A stretch of DNA of 5,468 nt from Methanocorpusculum sp. (GCA_029986195.1 DALTYF010000078.1:1-5468); one strand, 5' to 3'; counted from the stretch's first letter, positions 1 to 5,256 are shown. A program made the numbers and translations. Notes: generated by a model not told the origin, from the sequence alone.

Positions 1-565
1 CTGCGGTCTCCACACAGCGTCCGGCAACCTGAATGGAACCGACGATGGAAGAGGTCGGTGCAACAAGGGCACAGACATTGGCAACGTCAACCTTGCACTT
101 CTCTGCAATCTTTTCCATGACCGCACCGTTCGGCAGGTGATCTGCTTCCAGACAGATAACTGCTGCATCGCATTCATCCTCGTAACCGATAACCTCATAG
201 GTGTGTTTCGGCTGCAGGGACAGGGCACGTGCCGGACCGGATCCCATGGCGAAGAAGTTCTCATGCTTCACGGTCCAGCCGGCCTTCTGTGCGCCAAGGC
301 AGGAGATTGCCGGGAAATCGGTGTTCACATCAATGAAGGTCATCGGGAACTTGCCGACCATTCCCTGACGGAATGCAATGTCGCCAAGGCCGCCCATGCA
401 GATACGGGTGAAGTAGTCGCCGGCGCCGAAGCCTCCCGGAACAGCCACACCACAGTCCACGATACGGGCGCCGTTGTCAAGTTCATGATATGCTACATTG
501 AATAAATCTGCATTCTCGACGAGTTCTTCGAAGAGATCGAGTCCGAGTTCATTTACACTAACCAA
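1..565 (-). CDS. mch: Methenyltetrahydromethanopterin cyclohydrolase, N-terminal part (3' end beyond window)
   Basis: This enzyme interconverts N5,N10-methenyl-tetrahydromethanopterin and N5-formyl-tetrahydromethanopterin in the cytoplasm, a C1 step in reducing CO2 to methane. I read 188 codons on the minus strand; the family is usually about 315-320 residues, so roughly 60% is present and the C-terminus lies off the left edge. Family hallmarks are the N-terminus MVSVNE, the segment DYFTRICMGGLGD (about residues 50-62), CLGAQKAGW (89-97), FFAMGSGPARAL (104-115), a YEDECDAAVICLEA stretch (128-141) and VAPTSSIVGSIQ (168-179). The start is a TTG at 563-565. I chose it because the protein then begins exactly like other Mch proteins and a G-rich ribosome site (GGGGGAT) sits six bases upstream. 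It lies 55 bases downstream of orc1 on the same strand, so co-transcription is possible. Identity is secure; the TTG start is likely. Confidence 0.95.
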   Translation of the reverse strand, partial: MVSVNELGLDLFEELVENADLFNVAYHELDNGARIVDCGVAVPGGFGAGDYFTRICMGGLGDIAFRQGMVGKFPMTFIDVNTDFPAISCLGAQKAGWTVKHENFFAMGSGPARALSLQPKHTYEVIGYEDECDAAVICLEADHLPNGAVMEKIAEKCKVDVANVCALVAPTSSIVGSIQVAGRCVETA

Positions 566-570
566 GATTA

Positions 571-577
571 TCCCCCT
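571..577 (-). promoter_or_regulatory. Ribosome binding site of mch that decides the TTG start
   Basis: On the minus strand AGGGGGA lies 6 bases before the TTG at 565. No ATG or GTG in frame nearby gives a protein start matching the Mch family. This site therefore supports TTG initiation. Confidence 0.6.
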
Positions 578-620
578 TTAGGAATATGATTCAGTTATGG
601 ATCAGGAAAATAGATAAGAG

Positions 621-1772
621 TTATGTGTTTGCGTTGCAGCCGGTCTGGCCTTTCCGCAGGGCAAGAACACGTTTGGGGTCATATCTGAGGCTGATTATCC
701 GGATTCTGCCGCTGCCGGAGTTCTGATAGCTGAGCGTTACCAGCCGCAGGTGATCGAGCTTTTCGATGATCTGCACATACCGCGTATAGCCGGTTGCTTT
801 CTCGCCGAGGGAGGTATGCACCGATCTGGTGGTGATAATATCCGCATCGTTTGTCATCTCGGCAAGGCGGAACAGGACATTTGCCTCGTCAGCCGAAAGG
901 ACACGGACGAGTTCGACAAGCCGGAGGTCGCGGGAGATGGAGAAAGCCTGCGTAACGTCATCATCGGTGACGTTCATCCGTGCAGCCCGCTCAGCGTTCA
1001 TGACGGAACGTTTGATGAGGTCAAGACCGATTCTGATATCACCGCATTTCATGGTGCGGTCAACGATGCGATCGAGGAGGTCGGCTGAGAGGACATTGGG
1101 GTAGAGGCCCTGCATTACCCGCTGCGAGAGAATGCCGGCAATCTCTGATGCGGTGTAGGGGGCAAAGTGAATGATCTGGGGTCGGAACACCGAGGCGACA
1201 CGGGCATCAAGGGTTCGTTCCAGATCGACATCAGGGTCGCTGATGATAACGATCACGCCGAATCTGACATGTTCATAGGTTTCATGGGAACGAAGAAGAG
1301 CATAGAGGACTTTGTTCAGCTCTTTTTCATATACGAGATAGTTGGCATCGTCCAGACAGACAACCGGGGTAATTTCTTCGTTTTCGATGTACTTTGCAAT
1401 CATGTCAAAGAGCATCTTAAAGGAGGTGCCGCTCGGCGGCTGGCGGTTTTTGGTGAGTTTTGTGTAAATCCGCGAGAAGATTGCGTACTCCGAACCGTCA
1501 ATCTGACAGTTGATATGGATGGGCACAACCTTTTTGGTGGTCCCTGCAATTTCCTCAAACAGTTTTTTGACGGAGGTCGTTTTGCCGGTTCCGGGAACAC
1601 CGCGGCAGACGGTATTGAGGATGCGGCCGCCGGCAAGGGCCGGACGGACGGCATAGGCAAGTTCCTGAATCTGCTCGTCGCGGTACTCAAACTGTTCGGG
1701 AACATAATCGATGTCAAATACCTCAATGTCCTTGAAGAGGGTCTGATCCCACATGAGCAGATTCTTTTTCAT
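621..1772 (-). CDS. Orc1/Cdc6 family replication initiator, AAA+ ATPase (383 aa)
   Basis: Archaeal Orc1/Cdc6 proteins bind origin recognition boxes and recruit the MCM helicase. Visible parts in order are: Walker A GVPGTGKTT (residues 58-66); Walker B-like VVCLDDAN (137-144); sensor-1 region VIVIISDPD (173-181); the family-typical RVASVFRPQIIHFAPYTASEI block (191-211); the sensor-2 helix GDIRIGLDLIKRS (244-256); and a C-terminal winged-helix domain from about 290. Length fits the family (about 370-410). The reading frame extends 32 codons further upstream, but that part overlaps the preceding gene and looks unlike the family. The ATG at 1772 has a strong AAGGAGAG site six bases away (1778-1785), so I start there. 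The upstream zinc-ribbon gene ends 11 bases before, indicating an operon. The second acidic residue of Walker B is Asp (D142) where Glu is usual, and the sensor-1 Asn is not evident, so it may be a divergent paralogue. Which orc1 copy it is cannot be decided here. Confidence 0.92.
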   Translation of the reverse strand: MKKNLLMWDQTLFKDIEVFDIDYVPEQFEYRDEQIQELAYAVRPALAGGRILNTVCRGVPGTGKTTSVKKLFEEIAGTTKKVVPIHINCQIDGSEYAIFSRIYTKLTKNRQPPSGTSFKMLFDMIAKYIENEEITPVVCLDDANYLVYEKELNKVLYALLRSHETYEHVRFGVIVIISDPDVDLERTLDARVASVFRPQIIHFAPYTASEIAGILSQRVMQGLYPNVLSADLLDRIVDRTMKCGDIRIGLDLIKRSVMNAERAARMNVTDDDVTQAFSISRDLRLVELVRVLSADEANVLFRLAEMTNDADIITTRSVHTSLGEKATGYTRYVQIIEKLDHLRLVTLSYQNSGSGRIRIISLRYDPKRVLALRKGQTGCNANT

Positions 1773-1777
1773 GGGTT

Positions 1778-1785
1778 CTCTCCTT
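1778..1785 (-). promoter_or_regulatory. Ribosome binding site of orc1/cdc6, overlapping the upstream stop codon
   Basis: AAGGAGAG on the minus strand lies six bases before the ATG at 1772. Two of its bases belong to the TAA stop (1784-1786) of the upstream gene. This arrangement fixes the orc1 start and suggests translational coupling of the two genes. Confidence 0.8.
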
Positions 1786-2290
1786 ATTTCATGCAGGCTT
1801 TGCAGAGTGTTTTGCCCATGAAGAGGTTGGATACGTCGCGCTGCACTTTGGAAACAACTGCGCCGCACTTCTCGCAGGTATAGGTGACCGGTTCTTCTGC
1901 TGCGGTTGCGGGTTTTTCTTCGGTTTTTACTGGTTCGGGAGCTTGCGGAGTCGCCGCAACGGGTACCGGTTCAGGAGTCTTCTGCCCTTCTTGTTTCATC
2001 ACTCCGTCAGCATCGGGAACCGGGCCGAAGAGTTCATCAAGCGGATCGGGTGACGGGGATGCGGGCGTTTCCGGCACATGTTTTTCCAGTACGCGGGTGC
2101 GGTATTTGTCAATTGATGCACGGGTTGTCGCATCATTCTGCGCGTAGCCGTCCAGAACACGGTTCAGGTACGCGGCAAGCTCTGCTGCCTCTTCCTCGGT
2201 CTGCACGCAGTCGCTCACCTCAAGGCGGAGACTTTCATAGTTGCCGACATTTATGGCAACCCCGATTGTCAGTGTCCTCCTCTCTGACAT
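1784..2290 (-). CDS. Unassigned protein with N-terminal conserved-looking domain and C-terminal zinc ribbon, partner gene of orc1
   Basis: I do not recognise a named function. The 168-residue protein has three parts. Residues 1-70 form a compact-looking domain: a beta-rich start (TLTIGVAINVGNYESLRLEV) followed by a helical, acidic stretch and a basic end (DKYRTRVLEK). Residues 71-136 are a low-complexity linker rich in Pro, Glu and Ala. Residues 137-168 are a zinc ribbon with two CxxC pairs (C139/C142 and C163/C166, 20 residues apart). No signal peptide or membrane segment is visible, so it is probably cytoplasmic. It starts at ATG 2290 without a clear ribosome site, so the mRNA may be leaderless. 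It is the first gene of a tight pair with orc1/cdc6 (11-base gap, stop codon overlapping the orc1 ribosome site). That context suggests a role linked to replication initiation or DNA binding, but this is inference only. Confidence 0.85.
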   Translation of the reverse strand: MSERRTLTIGVAINVGNYESLRLEVSDCVQTEEEAAELAAYLNRVLDGYAQNDATTRASIDKYRTRVLEKHVPETPASPSPDPLDELFGPVPDADGVMKQEGQKTPEPVPVAATPQAPEPVKTEEKPATAAEEPVTYTCEKCGAVVSKVQRDVSNLFMGKTLCKACMK

Positions 2291-2317
2291 AATAGTAATA
2301 GTGTTGGCGCTTTGCGG

Positions 2318-2324
2318 AATTAAT
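2318..2324 (-). promoter_or_regulatory. Possible TATA element of the zinc-ribbon/orc1 operon
   Basis: ATTAATT on the minus strand is centred about 31 bases before the ATG at 2290. Initiation 25-27 bases downstream would leave almost no leader, which fits the lack of a ribosome site. The match to an archaeal TATA box is weak. A second AT-rich stretch at 2351-2368 is an alternative. Confidence 0.3.
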
Positions 2325-2416
2325 GATGTGTATCCGGATGGCGTTGTACCTAAATTCGTTTATTGACTGCGGTCATCCGCCGTTGTGGCATCACAGTAAG
2401 CAGACCGAAGGCATGC

Positions 2417-2438
2417 GTTCCGTGTGTTCCGTGGTTCC
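2417..2438. repeat. Short tandem GTTCC repeats (period 9, then 8)
   Basis: GTTCC occurs at 2417-2421, 2426-2430 and 2434-2438; the first two lie in the near-perfect 9-base units GTTCCGTGT and GTTCCGTGG. Read on the other strand the units are CCACGGAAC and ACACGGAAC. They could be protein-binding iterons or chance. Confidence 0.5.
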
Positions 2439-2441
2439 CCA

Positions 2442-2478
2442 GCAAAACCAAAGCGAAAGACTCATACTTTGGCTTTTC
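2442..2478. repeat. Imperfect inverted repeat (hairpin) in the orc1-mrp intergenic region
   Basis: CCAAAG (2448-2453) pairs with CTTTGG (2467-2472) around a 13-base loop. After one mismatch, AAA (2444-2446) pairs with TTT (2474-2476), and after a second, G2442 pairs with C2478. On the minus strand the stem is followed by TTTT, so it could act as a secondary terminator downstream of mrp. It could equally be an RNA structure. Confidence 0.45.
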
Positions 2479-2656
2479 AATAGAATAGGTATTCCACCTA
2501 CAGCCGGCAGATGATGAAAGTTACCCCCGCTGAACCGAAAGGGTATGATGACGCAGGGATCTGATGCCGCCTGTCTGTTTTGCAGATGAATCGTTCACCG
2601 GAAAACGTGAGTAGAGTTTTTTCCGGAAACAACCCGGCAAATGGGCTGCGACAACC

Positions 2657-2663
2657 AAAAAAA
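2657..2663 (-). terminator. Oligo-T transcription terminator after mrp
   Basis: Seven consecutive T on the minus strand begin 10 bases after the mrp stop codon. Archaeal RNA polymerase terminates at oligo-T in the non-template strand without needing a hairpin. Confidence 0.6.
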
Positions 2664-2672
2664 GATGAAATA

Positions 2673-3539
2673 TTATTCGTCTCTTTTCTCAACTTCGACG
2701 ATCAGGTTTTCCATAACCTTATCGACCGCATCCCAGGTCGGGTTTGTCTGTCCCGGCTTTCTCACGATGAACGGTCTTCCCTCGTCGCCTGCCTTGCGCA
2801 TCTCAATATCAATTGGGATCGAACCAAGATACGGCACGTCATACTGTTTGGCCGCCTTTTCTCCTCCGCCCTTACCGAAGAGATCCACAACCTCGCCGCA
2901 GTGCGGGCAGACCATACCGGACATGTTCTCAATGATACCGAGCACCGGCAGATCCATCATCTCCACGAACTTGATTGCCTTGGTGGAATCAAGCACGGCA
3001 ACATCCTGCGGAGTGGTAACGATAACCGCACCTTCCACATTTGGCGCAAACTGCACAATGTTCAGCGCCTCATCACCGGTTCCCGGCGGCAGATCGACGA
3101 CGAGATAGTCAAGATCTCCCCAGTCAACATCTCCCAGGAACTGCTGGATTGCCGCTGCCTTCATCGGCCCGCGCCAGACGATTGGGCTGTCGGTGGTGTT
3201 CAGGAGAAGCGCCATAGAGACGACTTTCAGGGAACCGGTAACCTTTACCGGCATGATCTTATCGCCGATTGCCTGAAGTTTCAGATCCTCAATACCGAGC
3301 ATCTTTGCAATGCTCGGGCCGTGAATATCCAGATCAAGAAGACCGGTCTGGTATCCGTGGTTTGAAAGTGCATACGCAAGATTGACGGAGACCGTACTCT
3401 TGCCGACACCGCCTTTTCCGGAAAGAACAAGAATCACATGGCGTACGCTGATATCTGCTTTCTTCGGCTGCTGGCAGGTATCAGTCTTTTGCGAGCATCC
3501 GTCGCAGTGACCGTCACATCCTTCGGGTTTGTCTGACAT
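2673..3539 (-). CDS. Mrp/NBP35 (ApbC)-type iron-sulfur cluster carrier ATPase (288 aa)
   Basis: Members of this P-loop family bind a [4Fe-4S] cluster, usually as dimers, and hand it to apo-proteins in the cytoplasm. Methanogens carry many Fe-S enzymes, so the role fits. Seen in order: a cysteine-rich N-terminus with C8, C12, C15 and C22; a deviant Walker A GKGGVGKST (41-49); the DLDIHGPSIAKMLG switch segment (69-82); WRGPMKAAAIQQFL (122-135); Walker B YLVVDLPPGTGDE (145-157); TTPQDVAVLD (175-184); and the cluster-binding CPHC pair (C211/C214). Length is normal for the archaeal group. The N-terminal cysteine spacing (x3, x2, x6) differs from the eukaryotic Nbp35 ferredoxin-like motif, so bridging of a second cluster is uncertain. 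The ATG at 3539 follows an AGGTGA ribosome site. The gene stands 102 bases downstream of the RNase H-TrmO gene with its own TATA candidates, so separate transcription is likely but read-through is possible. Confidence 0.93.
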   Translation of the reverse strand: MSDKPEGCDGHCDGCSQKTDTCQQPKKADISVRHVILVLSGKGGVGKSTVSVNLAYALSNHGYQTGLLDLDIHGPSIAKMLGIEDLKLQAIGDKIMPVKVTGSLKVVSMALLLNTTDSPIVWRGPMKAAAIQQFLGDVDWGDLDYLVVDLPPGTGDEALNIVQFAPNVEGAVIVTTPQDVAVLDSTKAIKFVEMMDLPVLGIIENMSGMVCPHCGEVVDLFGKGGGEKAAKQYDVPYLGSIPIDIEMRKAGDEGRPFIVRKPGQTNPTWDAVDKVMENLIVEVEKRDE

Positions 3540-3546
3540 TTTGATT

Positions 3547-3552
3547 TCACCT
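3547..3552 (-). promoter_or_regulatory. Ribosome binding site of mrp
   Basis: AGGTGA on the minus strand lies seven bases before the ATG at 3539 and supports that start. Confidence 0.65.
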
Positions 3553-3563
3553 GTAATGTAAGC

Positions 3564-3571
3564 CTATATAA
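3564..3571 (-). promoter_or_regulatory. Candidate TATA box of mrp
   Basis: TTATATAG on the minus strand is the best TATA-like match upstream of mrp. Initiation about 26 bases downstream would fall near 3541, leaving almost no leader and excluding the AGGTGA site. Two further AT-rich candidates, at about 3585-3592 and 3601-3608, would keep that site in the mRNA. The true promoter is thus not settled. Confidence 0.5.
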
Positions 3572-3641
3572 CTTATTGCATACTCTGTTATACGGTGGAG
3601 AGTATATCCTTTGCGTATTTGGCGTGGGAGAAGTCCCCTCA

Positions 3642-4508
3642 TCACCTACGGTTCTCCGGGACATCAATTCCCTCGTAATAGGGTTTTATGTCCAGCACCG
3701 GCGTTTCATTGAGAGCCTCAAGTCCCCGCACCGTGATGCGGGTTTCGTTGATTGCAACAATCGTTACCAGCGTCAGAGAGATCGGATTGGGCCGGACCGG
3801 CGCACGGGTTGCAAACACACCGGTCAGTTCCCGGTGCCCTCCGTGGGGAACAACCTGCAGAATGTTGCGTTCGGATCGATCAAACCAGCAGAGAACAAAT
3901 ACCGGATCCCCTTTGGACAGCCCCAGAAGTCCGTTGGCATACTCGGGGTATATCTCAATTGTACTGAGTTTATCCGTGTTTTTTCCCTGGTTGGGTGCAT
4001 CTTTTCGTTCCAGGAAGGGGGAGTGAACAATGCCGATGGGTCTGCATTCAACGGAGCCGCAGCGTTTCTGATGCTGTGCAGCATTCTCTGCTGCGGCAAG
4101 CGTATCAAGCGCGTTGTTGCACAGCCAGTCGCAGGATCCGATGTACGCATTTTCCCGCGGAACATGCACATACCGCACCGCTGCATAGACGGATGCGGCC
4201 TGTATCGCTTCGTCATAGAGGGGTCTGAGGGTTTTTGAACGTACTGCATACGTTCCGATCATCTGTGAGATCATCAGTTCGCTGTCCGAGAAGACGGTGA
4301 GCGTTGCGGATGCCGGATCGCAGTACTTTTTTGCGGCAGCGAGAGCTCCCAGAAGTGCCGTGTACTCGGCAGCATTATTGGTCTGCACACCGAGAACCCG
4401 CACTTCGGACTCCAGCACCTCGCATCCCCGCAGAATCAGCCATGCAGCCGCTGCCTCCCCCGGGTTTCCGCGGCTTGCACCGTCGATGTAGATGGTCAGT
4501 TCGTCCAT
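3642..4508 (-). CDS. Fusion of type 1 RNase H domain and TrmO/TsaA-type tRNA methyltransferase domain (288 aa)
   Basis: Residues 1 to about 140 match the RNase HI fold, which cuts RNA in RNA-DNA hybrids. The four acidic active-site positions are visible: D9 (YIDGASRGNPG), E48 (NNAAEYTALL), D75 (FSDSELMI) and D127 (in SCDWLCNNALD). Residues about 153-283 match the TrmO/TsaA/YaeB (UPF0066) family, SAM-dependent methylases of N6-threonylcarbamoyladenosine at tRNA position 37. The hallmarks are PIGIVHSPF (157-165), GVFATRAPVRPNPISL (230-245) and TPVLDIKPYY (269-278). The linker (about 140-152) holds no in-frame start, so the second domain is made only as part of the fusion. The frame extends 25 codons further upstream, but the extension is not RNase H-like; the ATG at 4508 begins the first beta strand. 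AGGAGAGG lies 13 bases before it, rather far, and a TATA box 27 bases before hints at a very short leader. Domain identities are strong; whether both are active is unknown. Confidence 0.9.
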   Translation of the reverse strand: MDELTIYIDGASRGNPGEAAAAWLILRGCEVLESEVRVLGVQTNNAAEYTALLGALAAAKKYCDPASATLTVFSDSELMISQMIGTYAVRSKTLRPLYDEAIQAASVYAAVRYVHVPRENAYIGSCDWLCNNALDTLAAAENAAQHQKRCGSVECRPIGIVHSPFLERKDAPNQGKNTDKLSTIEIYPEYANGLLGLSKGDPVFVLCWFDRSERNILQVVPHGGHRELTGVFATRAPVRPNPISLTLVTIVAINETRITVRGLEALNETPVLDIKPYYEGIDVPENRR

Positions 4509-4521
4509 ACGGGTTGTGTTG

Positions 4522-4529
4522 CCTCTCCT
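4522..4529 (-). promoter_or_regulatory. Distant ribosome-site-like sequence of the RNase H-TrmO gene
   Basis: AGGAGAGG on the minus strand ends 13 bases before the ATG at 4508, longer than the usual spacing. No alternative start codon lies between. If transcription starts at the position predicted from the TATA box (about 4509), this site would not be in the mRNA. Confidence 0.4.
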
Positions 4530-4530
4530 G

Positions 4531-4539
4531 CTATTTATT
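4531..4539 (-). promoter_or_regulatory. TATA box of the RNase H-TrmO gene
   Basis: AATAAATAG on the minus strand is centred 27 bases before the ATG at 4508. This predicts transcription starting at or within a few bases of the start codon. It is the minus-strand half of a divergent promoter region shared with the PEBP gene. Confidence 0.5.
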
Positions 4540-4541
4540 GC

Positions 4542-4573
4542 TGGGGATTTGGGACAAGAGGAATTTTTCCCCA
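4542..4573. promoter_or_regulatory. Inverted repeat between the two divergent TATA boxes, candidate shared operator
   Basis: TGGGGA (4542-4547) and TCCCCA (4568-4573) are exact reverse complements separated by 20 bases. The dyad sits between the TATA boxes of the two divergent genes, where one bound regulator could affect both. Six-base arms can occur by chance. Confidence 0.4.
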
Positions 4574-4574
4574 A

Positions 4575-4583
4575 TCTATACAT
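4575..4583 (+). promoter_or_regulatory. TATA box of the PEBP-family gene
   Basis: TCTATACAT is centred about 33 bases before the ATG at 4612, predicting a leader of only about 5-9 bases. An AGGA sequence at 4597-4600, 11 bases before the ATG, would then lie outside the transcript. Confidence 0.5.
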
Positions 4584-4611
4584 CTATTATGTTTTCAGGA
4601 AAGTGTATTGT

Positions 4612-5070
4612 ATGCAACAGATAACCATCCACCTTGGAGCAAGCGGCATTACTCCCTCGAGTACGTTTTCCGGCGGCAACATCTCACCGAAGATCGAACT
4701 GACCGGCGTACCCGCAGAGGTAAAATATATCGCAGCAATCGTTCAGAACAAATCCGGCGACGGAAAGATGCAGTGTATCTGGTCAATCTGGAACATTCCC
4801 TCGGTCGGTCACATTCCGCCGGGATACGAGCATGATCCAGTACCGGGATTTCCCTTTCCCGCAGTCCAGGGCATCAATGATTTCGGTGAACACGGCTGGC
4901 ACGGTCCGGAACCAAAACTCGGGAGTCAGGAACGGATGCTGTTCCAGGTTTTCGGTCGTGCGGAGCCGATTGCAATCTCTGCCGATGCAAAAATGGACGA
5001 AGTGATCGAAGTACTCCGCGATGGAAAAACCATTGCCTACGGAAGCCTTGAGTCGACCTATTTCGTCTGA
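4612..5070 (+). CDS. PEBP/YbhB-like family protein (152 aa)
   Basis: This belongs to the phosphatidylethanolamine-binding-protein superfamily, whose prokaryotic members (YbhB/YbcL type) are small soluble proteins with an anion-binding pocket and no well-defined cellular role. Visible family marks are FSGGNISPKIELTGVPAEVKYIAAIV (about residues 19-44), the aromatic IWSIWNIP block (56-63), GINDFGEHGWHGPEP (87-101), which matches the family's G-NDFG---Y-GP signature, and MLFQVFGR (109-116). Length fits the short prokaryotic group (150-180). The family's DPDAP pocket motif, expected around residues 44-52, is replaced by QNKSGDGKM, so ligand binding may differ. No signal peptide is present, so it should be cytoplasmic. 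The frame is open 40 codons further upstream into the divergent gene, but family homology begins at this ATG and a TATA box lies just before it. It is divergent from the RNase H-TrmO gene and monocistronic, ending at an oligo-T tract. Confidence 0.88.
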   Translation: MQQITIHLGASGITPSSTFSGGNISPKIELTGVPAEVKYIAAIVQNKSGDGKMQCIWSIWNIPSVGHIPPGYEHDPVPGFPFPAVQGINDFGEHGWHGPEPKLGSQERMLFQVFGRAEPIAISADAKMDEVIEVLRDGKTIAYGSLESTYFV

Positions 5071-5080
5071 ATCCCCCCTC

Positions 5081-5087
5081 TTTTTTT
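5081..5087 (+). terminator. Oligo-T terminator after the PEBP gene
   Basis: Seven T begin 11 bases after the TGA stop at 5068-5070, typical for archaeal termination. A small hairpin, GCGG-TGTG-CCGC (5088-5099), follows directly, extended by one T-A pair. Confidence 0.6.
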
Positions 5088-5155
5088 GCGGTGTGCCGCA
5101 CCCCGTCTCAAAAATACCGGGAAATACGCCGCGGCTGTACCTGACTGATGCGCGA

Positions 5156-5180
5156 GGGGAAATCCGGGGATTATACGGGG
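5156..5180 (+). repeat. Three GGGG tracts at roughly helical spacing
   Basis: GGGG occurs at 5156-5159, 5166-5169 and 5177-5180, that is every 10-11 bases, on one face of the helix. The middle tract overlaps a 12-base dyad AATCC-GG-GGATT (5161-5172). The 5071-5287 gap contains no gene that I can support apart from these elements and the promoter of the next gene. Confidence 0.5.
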
Positions 5181-5241
5181 CAGATTTGCGGAACGTATTC
5201 TCGTTATTTTCAAAACAGGCAGTAATATGCCGGTTTTTCTG

Positions 5242-5251
5242 TGTCATGACA
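5242..5251. promoter_or_regulatory. Perfect 10-base palindrome just upstream of a TATA box, candidate operator
   Basis: TGTCATGACA is fully self-complementary and ends six bases before the TATA box of the small basic protein gene. It overlaps or abuts the expected TFB-binding (BRE) position, where a dimeric regulator could block or assist initiation. Confidence 0.5.
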
Positions 5252-5256
5252 AACAA

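Larger units (their letters stand above)
2291..2672. other. 382-base intergenic region upstream of the orc1 operon, repeat-containing; possible replication origin
   Basis: No convincing gene is seen on either strand; the short open frames here lack ribosome sites and recognisable protein character. The region holds a palindrome ATCCGGAT (2332-2339), a GTTCC repeat cluster (2417-2438), an 11-position imperfect hairpin (2442-2478), two GGAAA-containing elements (2594-2610 and 2616-2630) and the oligo-T terminator of mrp. Archaeal origins commonly lie next to orc1/cdc6 genes and contain inverted or repeated origin recognition boxes with a GGAAAC core. The two GGAAA elements resemble that core only partly (TTCACCGGAAAACG and TTTCCGGAAAC). 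Origin function is therefore a hypothesis based on position plus weak motif similarity. Confidence 0.3.

Noticed and set aside
137..505. 122-codon plus-strand frame opposite mch
   Set aside because: The minus-strand translation is clearly Mch; this is its shadow.
1773..1868. Upstream extension of the Orc1/Cdc6 frame by 32 codons
   Set aside because: It overlaps the end of the zinc-ribbon gene, is unlike the family, and the ATG at 1772 has a strong ribosome site.
1167..1883. Long plus-strand open frame opposite orc1 and the zinc-ribbon gene
   Set aside because: It lies wholly antisense to two well-supported genes, has no family motifs or ribosome site, and is a frame shadow of them.
2323..2514. 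63-codon plus-strand frame in the orc1-mrp gap
   Set aside because: No ribosome site, no convincing TATA box and no protein-like character; it also runs through the repeat and hairpin elements.
2291..2672. Possible tRNA or riboswitch in the intergenic region
   Set aside because: No acceptor stem with T-loop pattern and no known riboswitch core could be matched by eye on either strand.
2498..2692. 64-codon minus-strand frame overlapping the mrp 3' end
   Set aside because: It overlaps the mrp stop and the oligo-T terminator and has no family resemblance.
2580..3365. 261-codon plus-strand open frame opposite mrp
   Set aside because: The minus-strand frame shows the full set of Mrp motifs; the plus-strand translation has no recognisable domain.
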